Below the pieces are notes generated by a model that saw only the letters and a program-made list of their open reading frames with translations, was not told the origin of the DNA and searched no databases. From the NCBI GenBank assembly GCA_022592445.1, contig JABYQR010000403.1:1-39133 (forward strand): DNA of 39,133 bases. The letters run 5' to 3'. This document shows, in pieces, positions 1-10,362 of the stretch (positions are counted from its first letter, which is position 1; each line of letters opens with the position of its first letter). The position numbers and the translations under genes were made by a program. The DNA is from Cytidiella melzeri (Eukaryota > Basidiomycota > Agaricomycetes > Polyporales > Irpicaceae).

Positions 1-285
1 TCTTCGCGGTGTGCAAAGTTGCAAAGGAGTTTTCTTTTTCCTCCTGCCAGACTTCCTCTGGCCCTCCTTGTTGTTCCCAGAATGTTCTTTGAGCCATTCT
101 CCTGCACCAGCGCCCAGAAAAATGCCAGGGGCAAACACAACCGCCGCTTCCAACCAAGTCTTAGTGGAAGGAGGCCCCCCCTTCCAAAGAGCGAGGTTGT
201 TGAGTTTCCCACCGACAGATGCAGCGACAGTGGTGAAAGTGGTGGCTAGGATAATACTGAGAGCAACGATGGCAGAGTAAAGCAT
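1..285 (-). CDS. Small secreted / membrane-anchored protein, copy A (3' end outside window)
   Basis: An open frame of 95 codons runs leftward from the ATG at 285-283 off the window edge with no stop. It begins MLYSAIVALSIILATTFTTV followed by AA, a typical signal peptide with a predicted cut after the Ala-Ala. A second weakly hydrophobic stretch (FAPGIFLGAGAG) follows, then a Lys/Arg/Gly-rich tail (KSGRRKKK). The same order of elements and an almost identical leader occur in the gene at 4707-4192, so the two are tandem paralogs; their upstream sequences also align (about 230-454 with 4650-4866). No enzymatic motif is visible. I do not recognise the family. Secretion or membrane anchoring is inferred from the leader and second hydrophobic segment only. 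The 3' part, probably including one intron as in copy B, lies outside the window. Confidence 0.6.
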   Translation of the reverse strand, partial: MLYSAIVALSIILATTFTTVAASVGGKLNNLALWKGGPPSTKTWLEAAVVFAPGIFLGAGAGEWLKEHSGNNKEGQRKSGRRKKKTPLQLCTPRR

Positions 286-454
286 GATTCAGAGCAGCAA
301 AAAAGGATGAGTGTCTGAATGGAAGTATGAGGCAAGATGGACTACCATGACTTGGAAATCAGCTTTCAGTATGGTCAGTTGGGTGCAGTGTCTACTCACC
401 AACCAGTGCCAACTTGCGTGGATAGAGTGGAGGGAAACTGCCTGAGCTGTGAGG

Positions 455-2967
455 CCCAGGAAGAAATAGATATCGCAGGATGTAGTCAAAGCTAGTAAGT
501 TATAGCTTTTTACATTTGCCTATATTTTCCGGACCACTTATACATTATGCAACATTGCGCGTATAACGTATACTAGGGAAAGATAGTGTAGTATAGCTGT
601 GCCGTTGCAAAATCATTTGTATAACATCACTGGATATTGCCCTTTGTAGGAAAATCTACCACACAATGTTGTAGGACATAGCATATGTATTATTGGTGGA
701 GCGGAAAAAATTACAAAACATAGCATATTGTAGCAACGTCTACACGCTCGAGACACCAGGTGCCAGCTCCTTCTCCCCTGCGCACTCAAAACACACCTCC
801 GCCATGACTTTGTTGGATCCCACTTCCTCCTGTCATCGATGCCTCAGTGCCATGATTGCTGCCGCTGCCTTGTGTTTGCTATGTCTGCTAATTTGCGCTA
901 GAAGCAACGAGAGTTATGCTGCTTATAGCCTAAGACATGTTGAGGTGAGACTGGCTGTCTGCCATGAACAGACTTACACAATGTGCGTGTTAGGTGAGTT
1001 AAGGGTGCAATTGTACACAGACGGGGACTTGCTGTAAATCCCACATGACATATTGGAAGCCTTTTGCAAATGCATGATGACAAGACTGTATAATGGGATC
1101 TTTTTCATTCAAAAGCATGAAGAGTGAGACTTACAGCAAGGTAAGTGTTAAGACCGACTATTGTCAAGAGACAAGTTGTCAAGTCAGAACCCCTTGGTGT
1201 AACTACACACAAGTTCAAATAATGGTCTAGGCCGTGTGGTCGCTGTCCAGCACAATGGCAGACAGATGATGAATCGATAGAAGGAATATTGATACAAAGT
1301 GGATAGACTGAGGTTGTAGCCCTATGTTTAGCGGCTATTTATACATGTTGACCTAACTACTTTTGGACCAGTCCGAAGTAGTGGTAGCAAATCAGAGGAA
1401 TAGAAAGGAAGAACAATACACAGAGAACAATAGCTGCCTTGGAAAGCCAATGGGGGAAAAGACTGTCTGGGTGCAGAAGTAAGGAACAATAGAAAGGTAA
1501 GCCGTGAGGCAAAGATCAATAGAGAAGGGGTTGAACCCAAAACAGGGGATAGACGGGGTTGGACCTGATGGAGTGGTAATGGAGGTATGGAAAGGCTGAG
1601 TGTTGAACCAAGGCAACGGTAACCAATCGCAGTTAGGTCCGAGGTTTGAATGGACACCAGGAGACAACCAATGACATAATAGTCCGTGTTGAACGGAGGT
1701 GATGTGGATCAGGGAGTGAGGGAGGAAGGACAAGTTGGATCGTCAAGGAAAATGTGAAGAAGATAACTAGTTATCAGGGTAATCGAAGAAGTGAAGAAAA
1801 ATAATAGGGTGTGAAGACCGTTTGTAACAGTAAGTGTTGCTAATTGTCCGTAGTGTCCGAAAAAGTAAGGAATCTTTAGATTCTGTTAGCCACAATATCG
1901 AGGAGGGTATATCAAGGAGCACAAATGTGTGTGCAGGAGAGCTTCAAGTGTCGTGCTATCAAAGCTCCTTCAACAATATGCCATGTTTGGTAGAGCCACC
2001 AGCTATGTGAGGATATCTGAGCATACCTGGTCAGTAGAGGAAGGAAATCCTACATTGTTGTGCTGCTCAACATCATTGTGACGTGGCTCTCCTTGCCTGG
2101 TGGAGCAGCAAAGGGGAAATTGTTGCTATCGCCCATGGCTGGACTTGATTGAGCTGCGTTATCTGGGTGATTGGACTCCACGCCCGGAGATGTAGCAGGA
2201 TTACCGCTATTGAAGGATGGGCCTTGAGGTGGTGGCTGAATGTTACGGGTTGCATGAGAGATCCTGTTTGAGCTCGAGTCTTGATTGGAATATGATGTGT
2301 AAACTCACCTCATCTGCGGGACCAGAGTTATCGAGCCGCGCCCCCCTTGAGCCTCCAGCTGTATCCGAGTTCTCCTGAAAAGCAGTATTATACAACCGCT
2401 TTCCATTGGCATTGGAGCTTTCGGACACAACTGGTGTTTTGTGAGTGTCAAACCGCTCCTTCTGTTGTTTGACCTGCTGTCCACAGTTCTTTCTTCGATG
2501 CTCAAACAGAGGAGAGCATCCCAGCACCTTCTGGCATCCGGGACACAGCTTTTTCTCCTTTTGCTGGTCTGCCACCACTTTCCTTGTAGTGTCATTGAAC
2601 CTGTGTCTATGCATTTTGTGACAAATATGATGGATTGGAGCGGCAAACGGTAGTGTAGTGTACACGAGAAGGCGTTGAAGAGAGTATGCAACTAGAAATA
2701 CCTTGACTGTGATTCTGAAGCCCTTCCTTCCTATCCCATACAAGATCTGCTATCCAAACGTTCGTTGCATTCAGAGTGCTGCCGAGGTTGATTGTTACAA
2801 CTTGCTATGTTTGGTGATATGTATAGAGATGGTGGTTGAATGTGGTTGAACAAAAGTGAGGGAAGCGCTGAACATGGCAAGACATAATTATATTACACAA
2901 CATCGGAGTGGTCCGTATTGATTGTCATATACTGGGCTACATCCTGCAATATCTAATTCTCGATGGG
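455..2967. mobile_element. 2.5-kb TIR DNA transposon inserted in the promoter of secreted-protein copy A
   Basis: The left end (455-485, starting CCCAGGAAG and containing GCAGGATGTAG) and the reverse complement of the right end (2937-2967) match at 26 of 31 positions, giving imperfect terminal inverted repeats. Both ends are flanked by the 7-bp direct repeat TGTGAGG (448-454 and 2968-2974). In paralogous copy B the same promoter reads straight through (GAGCTGTGAGGATGAG near 4864-4880) with one TGTGAGG, which is an exact empty site. The interior has no recognisable transposase. The only protein-like signal is a short Cys-rich reading frame on the minus strand near 2614-2309. A 7-bp duplication is unusual; an 8-bp one with one mismatch (hAT or KDZ type) is the alternative. 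Superfamily not assigned. Confidence 0.75.
2309..2614 (-). CDS. Putative zinc-finger-like exon inside the TIR element
   Basis: An exon of about 102 codons on the minus strand starts at an ATG (2614) with a His/Arg-rich N-terminus (MHRHRF). It contains a Cys/His cluster, CPGCQKVLG...HRRKNC, that could bind one zinc ion. It ends at a good splice donor (GAG followed by GTGAGT, intron from 2308); a plausible acceptor follows 45 nt later (CAAACAG). The next open stretch is Pro/Asn/Ser/Gln-rich but is not in phase with the splice, so the gene may be decayed. Position inside the TIRs suggests it encoded a transposon protein or a captured gene. I do not recognise the family. Confidence 0.3.
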
Positions 2968-3052
2968 TGTGAGGATGAGAGCGCGCCAGGGTGAACTTTT
3001 TTTTTCTTGATCACTAACATTTACACTCTGGGTGTTTGCTTGGTCTCAGGTA

Positions 3053-3607
3053 CAGTCGAACCCCTCTTAACCCATACCCCTCGGGATACGCAGAAAGGTA
3101 TGGGTTATGGGAAATGAGAGGTGGCGCTTAATTGAGCGCCCAGGGCTTTGTCAAATATAACTGTGGAATTGTGTCATAGACTACCAAATTCACAATTCAT
3201 TTTTACCATAAACAGATTGTTATGGGTAGTGCTATACTATAGTAAAGTTGAGCACACAGGAGTTGGGCTATGCCTCCGTCATGTCAAGGTTATTCAATGG
3301 GCGCCCTCGCAACACAAGTATGATTGACAATAACACCACATTATGAGCCGATTTTGTTCCCAACAGCACTTAAAATCACTTATCATGTCTTATTTAGGAG
3401 AAAACCTACCATATCTGGGATATTCAGCCCAAAATTGTGCCATAAAAGTATGGGTTTTTGCTTTCAAATAGGTATGTATTATGGAGTATGAGGGGTTTAT
3501 GGGTTTTTAGCTCGATTTCTCCGCAAACCAAGTTGGTCGAGCTTACAATGTATGGGTTTTGAGGGGTTATAGGGTTTGAGGGGTATGGGTTAAGAGGGGT
3601 TCGACTG
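3053..3607. mobile_element. pogo/Fot1-like MITE (555 bp, TA target site)
   Basis: The segment has perfect 30-bp terminal inverted repeats, starting CAGTCGAACCCCTCTTAA at 3053 and ending with its reverse complement at 3607. It is flanked by TA on both sides (3051-3052 and 3608-3609). CAGT termini with a TA duplication are hallmarks of the Tc1/mariner superfamily, pogo/Fot1 branch. It has no coding capacity; the interior holds degenerate copies of the GGGTATGGGTT / ATGGGTTTT motif. Copy B of the duplication preserves the empty site: CTCAGGTAGATGCAG at 4928-4942 corresponds to CTCAGGTA / TAGATGCAG around this insertion, with a single TA. Confidence 0.85.
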
Positions 3608-4062
3608 TAGATGCAGAGGGTCCCTAATGGTGGTGCTAGTTGAGACGTGTGGAACTCTTCGCCCAGTGTTTCAGCAAATAACTCGTGTTTCCATGGACGA
3701 CAAGACTACCTGCACTCCACCGCCATCAACGGACTCGCAGAAGCCGAGGTTCCTTGCAAATAAATGCCAAGTATGCTGCAGATGCTGTGTAAACTAACGT
3801 ACTCTGCTGCTATGGCGTCGGGTAGTTATCAATGCCTTCACAGCCCTGAAGGCGGTGCTGTAGTTTTCAGTTGAAACAACTGAACCTGCGCAGCCCGTTA
3901 GCACGAGCATGACGAGAGTGTATCAGAGCGTGCTACGCGCTCATCATGTTTGGAGAGTATCACGCGTTTTACATGGCTGACTCAGCTACACACTGGCAAG
4001 TGCGATGCTAAAACCACCGGTCAAAACGACGGCTTGTGCGGTCGTCGGTGTCGGTCTCCTTT
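3608..4062. repeat. Segmental-duplication block, copy A
   Basis: This roughly 450-bp block is repeated at 5608-6054 with high identity: both start near TGGTGGTGCTAGTTGAGACG and diverge just after CGGTCGTCGGTGT. It forms the distal part of the unit [secreted-protein gene, promoter, block] that is present twice in tandem. It contains a hairpin-capable inverted repeat, TTCAGTTGAAACAACTGAA, conserved in both copies. Copy A lacks about 20 bp (CTGGCATCGCCCAAGTTCA) that copy B has. No convincing gene was seen in it. Confidence 0.75.
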
Positions 4063-4191
4063 GCATCCAGTCAAGAACCGGTATCAATCGTACAACTTCT
4101 TCAAGTCATATTCACACTTCCGCTTCCGCCTACATACAACACCAGATACAGCCAAACATGATCTCGTAGACTGCGACGTAGTTACTGTACT

Positions 4192-4707
4192 TCAGTCGAG
4201 TGTGTTAATGCCTCTATCATCCTCGAAGTACAACGAGCGCGTGAGCATCTCGTTGAGATTCTCTCTATCGTCGTGTCGTCAGTGCTGGCGACATGAATGG
4301 GCGGGATATATTATGACTTACCTGGAGTGCAAGATGTCATCACTATTCGAGAGCGTGAGGAATTCTGCAGCACTCTCAGTTGATTCTTCGCGGCGCTGCG
4401 AAGACTTGCTCGAGTGCCTGCCGGGCATGTTCTTGCCGGGCATCGTCTTGCCGTTCCTGCCGTGCTTCCCAGATAATCGAGAATGTACCCAGTACACGAC
4501 ACCCAACGCGGCAATCACCATCGCCATGCGCCTGGCCCTGCGGGCCATGAACTCTGGATCCTTCGCGCTATCTATTGCGCTCTGAGCTTGGAGGCTCTTA
4601 AAATGAGAGAGTTGTTCTTCCGTAAGTGCCCTACGATGAGGTGCAGCGATAGTGGGAAAAGCGGTGGCAAAAATAATACTGAGGGTGACGATTGCGGAGT
4701 AGCGCAT
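4192..4707 (-). CDS. Small secreted / membrane-anchored protein, copy B (2 exons, 152 aa)
   Basis: Exon 1 runs 4707-4322 and exon 2 runs 4264-4192, stop TGA. The 57-nt intron (4321-4265) has donor CCAG/GTAAGT, branch-like CACTGACG and acceptor GATAG. Without splicing the frame stops inside the donor; with it 23 residues are added (ending RGINTLD). The leader MRYSAIVTLSIIFATAFPTI is a signal peptide. A second hydrophobic segment (MAMVIAALGVVYWV) lies near residue 65, followed by a basic Gly/Lys/Arg/Ser-rich stretch and an acidic-polar C-terminus. An ATG 60 nt further upstream would bury the leader, so the start at 4707 is preferred. Family not recognised. The domain order suggests a secreted or single-pass membrane protein; effector-like roles would be speculation. 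Confidence 0.65.
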
Positions 4708-4952
4708 GATGAAGAACGACAAGGGGGTGAGTGTCCGAATGGGAGAATGAGGCAAGATAACTACCATGATTCGGAAATCAGCTTTTAGGATGGCAGAGTT
4801 GGGTCGAATGTCTACTCACCAACCAGTGCCAACTTGCATGGATAGAGTGGAGGGAAACTGCCTGAGCTGTGAGGATGAGAGTGCGTCAGGATCGATATTT
4901 ATGTGAACTCTGGGCGTTTGCTTGGTCTCAGGTAGATGCAGTGGGTCACTGA

Positions 4953-5600
4953 GTGACTTCCCGTAAGGATTTAGGTCGCTTGCGACCTAAACGTCTGAGT
5001 TTGAAACTGTGTGACAATCTCGATTTCGCTCTTTGCCGTGCTTCAGGCGCCGGAGGCTCGGGCAACCCGCTCGTTTTTCTGACGTCGTTGAGCACGACAC
5101 CGCCAGATCATCGTACGCGCTAGCGCTTATTAACACCCAGACAATATTTTGGCTCTCTTATGGAATACATACACCTGAAATTCACAAGAATATTTGGGAA
5201 CACTCTGAGTAGTGGAAATTATTCTTTGGTCTTCTCAAAAGTGTACAATTGGCAGTCATGACATGGGGGGGCTGGAAAGACAGAGGAGAAGAGGCAGGCG
5301 CCCGTGCTGGTGGAATATGATGGCCGACGTACGAAGAATATGAATATTGTGATGCGGGATGCCTTACAAGGCAGGAGCGCCGGCGCTAATCGACGCCACA
5401 CAGTTTAGGACTGCAGCAAACGTTTAGGTAGGGGGGGTACCCCCCCTACCCAAACTTCGAGCTTTAGGTCGTGTCCGATGTCTCACCGACATGTTTCGGG
5501 TGCTATCGGACTTCGAAAATGTCACGCTCTGATCTGAGATTTCATGTCTCACTCGCAAAAGTCGACCTAAACATCGACCTAAAGGCTTACGGGAAGTCAC
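4953..5600. mobile_element. Non-autonomous TIR element (648 bp) in promoter of copy B
   Basis: Ends are inverted repeats: GTGACTTCCCGTAAG at 4953, followed after two mismatches by TTTAGGTCG, matches the reverse complement at the right end (24/26). Both sides carry TCACTGA (4946-4952 and 5601-5607), a 7-bp target duplication. Copy A has the corresponding uninterrupted site near 3618-3632 (GGGTCCCTAATGGTGG). The element contains repeated TTTAGGTCG/CGACCTAAA motifs near both ends and a perfect 24-bp palindrome in the middle. No transposase is encoded. Superfamily not assigned. Confidence 0.75.
5427..5450. repeat. Perfect 24-bp G7/C7 palindrome
   Basis: GGTA, seven G, TA, seven C, TACC: a perfect self-complementary sequence centred on a GGTACC (KpnI) core, within the non-autonomous element at 4953-5600. 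It can form a cruciform, or a G-run structure on each strand. Confidence 0.9.
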
Positions 5601-5607
5601 TCACTGA

Positions 5608-6054
5608 TGGTGGTGCTAGTTGAGACGTGTGGGACTCTTCGCCCAGTGTTTCAGCAAATAACTCGTGTTTCCATGGACGACGAGACTACCTGCACTCCAC
5701 CGCCACCAACAGACTCGCAGAAGCCAAGGTTCCTTGCAAATAAATGCCAAGTATGCTGCAGATGCTGTGTGAACTAACGTACTCTGCTGCTATGGCGTCG
5801 GGTAGTTATCGATGCCTTCACACCCCTGGCATCGCCCAAGTTCATTGAAGGCGGTGCTGTAGTTTTCAGTTGAAACAACTGAACCTACGCAGCCCGTTAG
5901 CACGAGCATGACGAGAGTGTATCAGAGTGTGCTGCGCGCTCATCATGTTTGAAGAGTACCACGCGTTTGAAATGGCTGACTGAACACTGGCAAGTGCGAT
6001 GCTAAACCCACCGGTCAAAACGACGGCTTGTGCGGTCGTCGGTGTTGGCCTCCT
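5608..6054. repeat. Segmental-duplication block, copy B
   Basis: Counterpart of 3608-4062, in the same orientation. The subsequence 5796-5858 (GCGTCGGGTAGTTATCGATG onward) recurs once more directly downstream at 6055-6118, so a roughly 63-bp piece is present three times in this part of the window. After 6118 the similarity continues weakly (ACCTACGCAGCCCGT at about 6155-6169), then ends before the transporter gene. Confidence 0.75.
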
Positions 6055-6350
6055 TGCGTCGGGTAGTTATCGATGCCTTCACACCCCTGGCATCGCCCAA
6101 GTTCATTGAAGGCGGTGCAGTCATTTTTCCAAGTTACATTTGAGACAATTCGGACCTACGCAGCCCGTGTGCAGAACAGTTGAGTTGTAAGTCAGAATGT
6201 GTGCGGCGAGGTTTAAACTTCACACAAAGGAATTTCGAGCTGCGGCGGTCCGAGAATGCGCCGGCGGTACCATAATCGACTGCCCCATATACGCACTGCG
6301 GGGTTGGCGGCTGCGTTCATTACAGGCTTGCGTCCGACCATCTCCTCTCG

Positions 6351-9300
6351 ATGCTCACGGCTGTGTTCTTACCGTTGCTTGCGCTCTCAACGTGTATCTT
6401 TGCGCGCGGTAACGTCGGAAATTCGTCGTATGTCAGCTTGAACACCCAAAGCTATGACCTGTCGGTGAGCTTAACCCCATAGCTTCTAGAATGTATCTCA
6501 TGAACTGCGCAGTCGTTAGCACCAGCTCGAAGACCTGGCACGTATCTACTTCGATATTAGTGTATATCTTTGACTTATCTTCTTTTGTAGCTGAGTGTCC
6601 ACCATGCTTCAACTGCCAGCTCGACCAATACTCCTGCGGACACTTTGGTGAATGTTCAAAGTACGATGGTCAATGCAAATGCCCTGAGGGATGGGCTGGC
6701 ATGGACTGCCTGACTCCACGTAAGTTTTACTGCCAACCTGCGAAGGCCTACGCTCATGAGTTCACAGAATGTGACTCACTCGCGGACGGAGAAAAGCGTC
6801 GGCAGCGGGAAGACGGAAAGCAATGCGAGTGTAAGGAGGGCTGGGGAGGTGTGAACTGCAATGTCTGTAGGACCGACTCTGCATGCAGAGGCTTCCCCTT
6901 GAAAGGTCTGCCTGACCGGTCAGACGGTGAAGACGATGTCGGCGTGGGAAACATGACATGTTACAAAGGCGGCGAGACGGTATTCCAAAACCACCAGATA
7001 TGCGACGTCACCAACCGCAAGATTCTCGATATGCTTCCAGACAGGCCGCCTGAAGTGACCTTCACCTGCGACAAAGAAGACGCTACCTGTCAGTTCCAAT
7101 TCTGGACCGCGCAAGTCGAGTCATTTTACTGCTCGTTGGACACATGCACGTCGGACATAGAGATCGGACACGACTTCAACACCACAAAATATACGTGTGA
7201 GAATATGCAGTGCAAGTGCGTTCCTGGCAGATTCATTTGTGGAGAAAACGGTAGTCTGGGTGCGTGGTTTCGTTCTTGCTGTGCTGCGCTGCGTGTCAAC
7301 ATTTCCCATAGACATAACCGACTTCTTGAAAGAATATATCAAGGGACCTGCTTCTTTCAGCTGTACGACTGGTCACGGATGCAAATTTGAGGAACCTGGG
7401 ATGAACGATCTTATCCTCACTTTCTTCGGAGATTCCTACATTACTCTGGAGTGTGACAGTGGAGAGTGTCTGCATTATTCCCAGGTGCCTGGTTATGTGG
7501 TACGATGGCAGCTCTCCTGTCCTGTTTTCTCCACTTACGCAGTCGGCAGAAACCGCCTAAACCTGATACGACGCGCTTCGTCGCACTAAGCGTAGCTGGC
7601 GTGGCTCTCATATTTGTCGGCGTTTCTGCAGGTATATACTATTCACACAGCATTCGACGATATGCTAACTTCTGACAGGCCTCTGGTATGCCAGCCGTAC
7701 ACGCTCAGGCGACTTCGGCGGTATTCGTCTACCAGAAGCAGAAACTGCCAAGCTGATGACTGATCATGTTCCTGCATCTCTCCACTTCTCCGACATCTCA
7801 TATCAACTAGGCAATCATCTCATACTTGACAAGGTCTCAGGCTCAGTTCAGTCTGGTCAGCTTATGGCCATTATGGGTGCCTCTGGCGCGGGCAAGTCAA
7901 CATTCCTCGATATCTTGGCGCGCAAGAATAAACGGGGATTTGTTGGTGGGCGTACGCTTGTGAATGGCCGCGAAGTGCCTGACTCAGACTTCAAAAACGT
8001 TATGGGTTTCGTCGATCAGGAAGACACGCTGATGAGTACTCTGACCGTGTACGAGACCGTGCTGTACTCAGCGCTGCTCCGTTTGCCACGGCAGATGAGC
8101 CTTGAAGCTAAGAAGTTCAGAACGCTAGAGACTCTTCATGAGTTAGGCATTCTTGGAATCAAGGATTCTCGTATTGGAGAAGCAGGTATGTTGCATTGAC
8201 ATATCTCCATTACGAACGTTCACACTTGCTTATATTGCAGGTCATCGCTCGATATCGGGGGGTGAAAAGCGCCGCGTATCGATTGCGTGTGAGTTGGTCA
8301 CAAGCCCATCCATATTGTTCCTGGATGAACCCACAAGTGGTAAGCTCACAAGGTCATCTCTCGCGTCATTGTGCCGTTTCATATGGGGCTCAGGTCTTGA
8401 CGCGTATAACGCGCTCAGCGTTATCGACAGTTTGGTCTCACTTGCTCGGGACTACAACCGCACGGTCGTTTTCACGATTCATCAACCTAGAAGCAACATT
8501 GTCGCGTTATTTGACAAGCTCGTCTTACTTGCCAGAGGTAAACTGATCTATTCCGGAGAGACTTCGAAGTGTTACGAGTATCTCGAGAGTATCGGCAATC
8601 CCTGCCCACCGGGATTCAATATTGCTGATTTCCTCAGTAAGTTCACATAGTTGAGTGCGAAATATACAGCTGATGATGTCTTGTGCAGTTGACACGACCG
8701 TGCTTGCCGGTCTAGAATCACGCTCGCCTAACAGTTCCTTGAGTGAAACAACACAACCCGAAGGAGAACACGAACAGGATGAAGAACAGGCATTCGGCTC
8801 ATCTTCGCACGAGCCTTTCACATTGCCTATGGTCGGTCGCCAGCCGTCTTCGAGTGAAGAAACAGAGCTGCAGACGCGATCAAGTACCGCAATTGGGACG
8901 TCTGCGAATTTCATCAAGCGCAAGACTTCGCAGCTGCTTGAAGCGATTTCTCCGAACTCACAACATCGAAACGACGCCACGTTACCACAAAAGCTGGTCG
9001 CTTTGGTCGATGCATTCAGCAGCAGTGAGATCGCGGCACAATTGAAAGCGGAGATCGCAGAGGTCGAGGCTGAGAGTGGTCGACAGCAGCAGCTGCCTGA
9101 CATCGCTTTGAAAAATTCGCTGACTCGAGGTCGACAACGTGCTAGCTGGGGGACGCAGTTCCAGATCCTCAGCGGGAGGGCATTCAAGAACCTTTACCGC
9201 AATCCTGCGCTTTTGACCGCGCATTATGCTTCAGCCATCGCCGTTTCTCGTATGTTCTTCCCCTTGTCTTTCTCGAAATCAAGACTCTAATATTGATTTT

Positions 9301-10362
9301 CCCTAGTAATTTGCGGAATGTTCTTTTATCACTCTGGATATGACATTCCAGGCATGCAGAACAGATTAGGTACGTGCTCTCGATCATCACGGGATCCCTC
9401 TACGATGCTCATCGGTCTTGTTGAGGCGTTTTCTTCTTCACACTGGCACTGTTTGGATTTTCTTGTCTCTCAAGTCTTGGCCTCTTTTCGGACGAGCGTA
9501 TACTATTCATGCGCGAAAGGTTGGTATTATTCCTATCCTGAATAATACTGGCTGATAGTTCTCTACAGAGCGAACGGTTATTATTCACCTCTCACATATT
9601 TCGCGGCCAAGGTGCGTGAGTTTCTAGCTAGATTTATGCCTCTAATTTACTGATGCACTGGCTCAGGTGCTCTTCGACATCCTTCCGCTGAGAGTGGTAC
9701 CTCCGCTCGTCTTTGGTACAATTATTTACGGTCTAGTCGGCCTTGTCCCGGAAGTAGCAGTGTTCTGGAAGTTTATACTCACCCTCGTTCTGTTCAATCT
9801 GGCGACTGCGAGCGTCGTCCTTCTGTTGTCTGTCATGTTCGCAAGTGTCAGCGTGGCGAGTTTGGTTGGGACGTTGATCATGCTATTCAAGTACGTTCTC
9901 TGCCCCAGCGAATAAATCACTGATACTCAAGAACCTGCTGCAGCTTGCTGTTCACTGGTCTCTTGGTTAACCGAGAAACATTACACCCGAGCTTCCAATG
10001 GCTACACGACATCTCGTTCTTCCATGCAGCTTACGAAGCTCTCGCTGTGAACGAGCTCAAGTACTTGCAGCTAAAACAGAAGAAGGTAACGTGCCCACTG
10101 TAATCTTAATATCAACGCGTTGCTGACACGGATGGTGTGTAGTATGGCGTGGAGTTGGACATTCCTGCTGCGACAATTCTCTCCTTGTTTGGTCTGCGAG
10201 CAAACGTATGTGTCTTCTCTCGAACTTGACGTGCATCCCGGCTCACGCTGTTCCACCTAGTCCTTCTGGTGGCCTAATATTGCACTGCTTGGCATATTCT
10301 TTGGTGTGTTTATCGTTGCTAGCTACCTCGTTCTCCGCTTCTACGTGAAAGAGAAGCGGTAG
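6351..10362 (+). CDS. ADP1: ADP1-type ABCG half-transporter (17 exons, ~1055 aa)
   Basis: Exons: 6351-6464, 6520-6541, 6591-6719, 6768-7259, 7312-7499, 7550-7631, 7679-8185, 8241-8339, 8394-8636, 8689-9249, 9307-9369, 9426-9519, 9569-9611, 9667-9890, 9944-10085, 10143-10205, 10261-10362. The sum is 3168 nt; yeast Adp1 is 1049 aa. Order: signal peptide ([18 protein letters not shown]); lumenal Cys-rich EGF-like region ([29 protein letters not shown]); first TM near 324-343; one ATP-binding domain with Walker A GASGAGKS (409-416), signature ISGGE (516-520), Walker B ILFLDE (536-541) and H-loop IHQP; a polar linker; then the ABC2 membrane domain (YRNP...PLRVVPP). Substrate unknown; family members sit in internal membranes. 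The exon 5/6 junction could use GTGGTA at 7497 instead. An alternative donor overlapping the stop (10360) would add a short tail. Confidence 0.93.

Noticed and set aside
693..1037. Plus-strand frame with a hydrophobic AAAALCLLCLLICA segment inside the 2.5-kb transposon
   Set aside because: No ATG at the frame start, no homology recognised, and a single hydrophobic run in a short frame is weak evidence.
1328..1733. Two overlapping minus-strand frames of about 110 codons
   Set aside because: They lie in a purine-rich, stop-poor stretch; no start context, motif or intron pattern.
4005..4169. 54-aa plus-strand frame starting MLKPPVKTTACAVVGVGLL
   Set aside because: The N-terminus is hydrophobic and partly shared with the duplicated block (5999-6109), but the two copies share only the first 19 codons and then end differently, so coding is not supported.
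3950..4585. 211-codon plus-strand frame across the secreted-protein copy B
   Set aside because: It is the complement of the minus-strand gene, which has a signal peptide, a canonical intron and a paralog; the plus frame has no such support.
8525..9187. 220-codon minus-strand frame
   Set aside because: Antisense shadow of exons 9-10 of the ADP1-like transporter.
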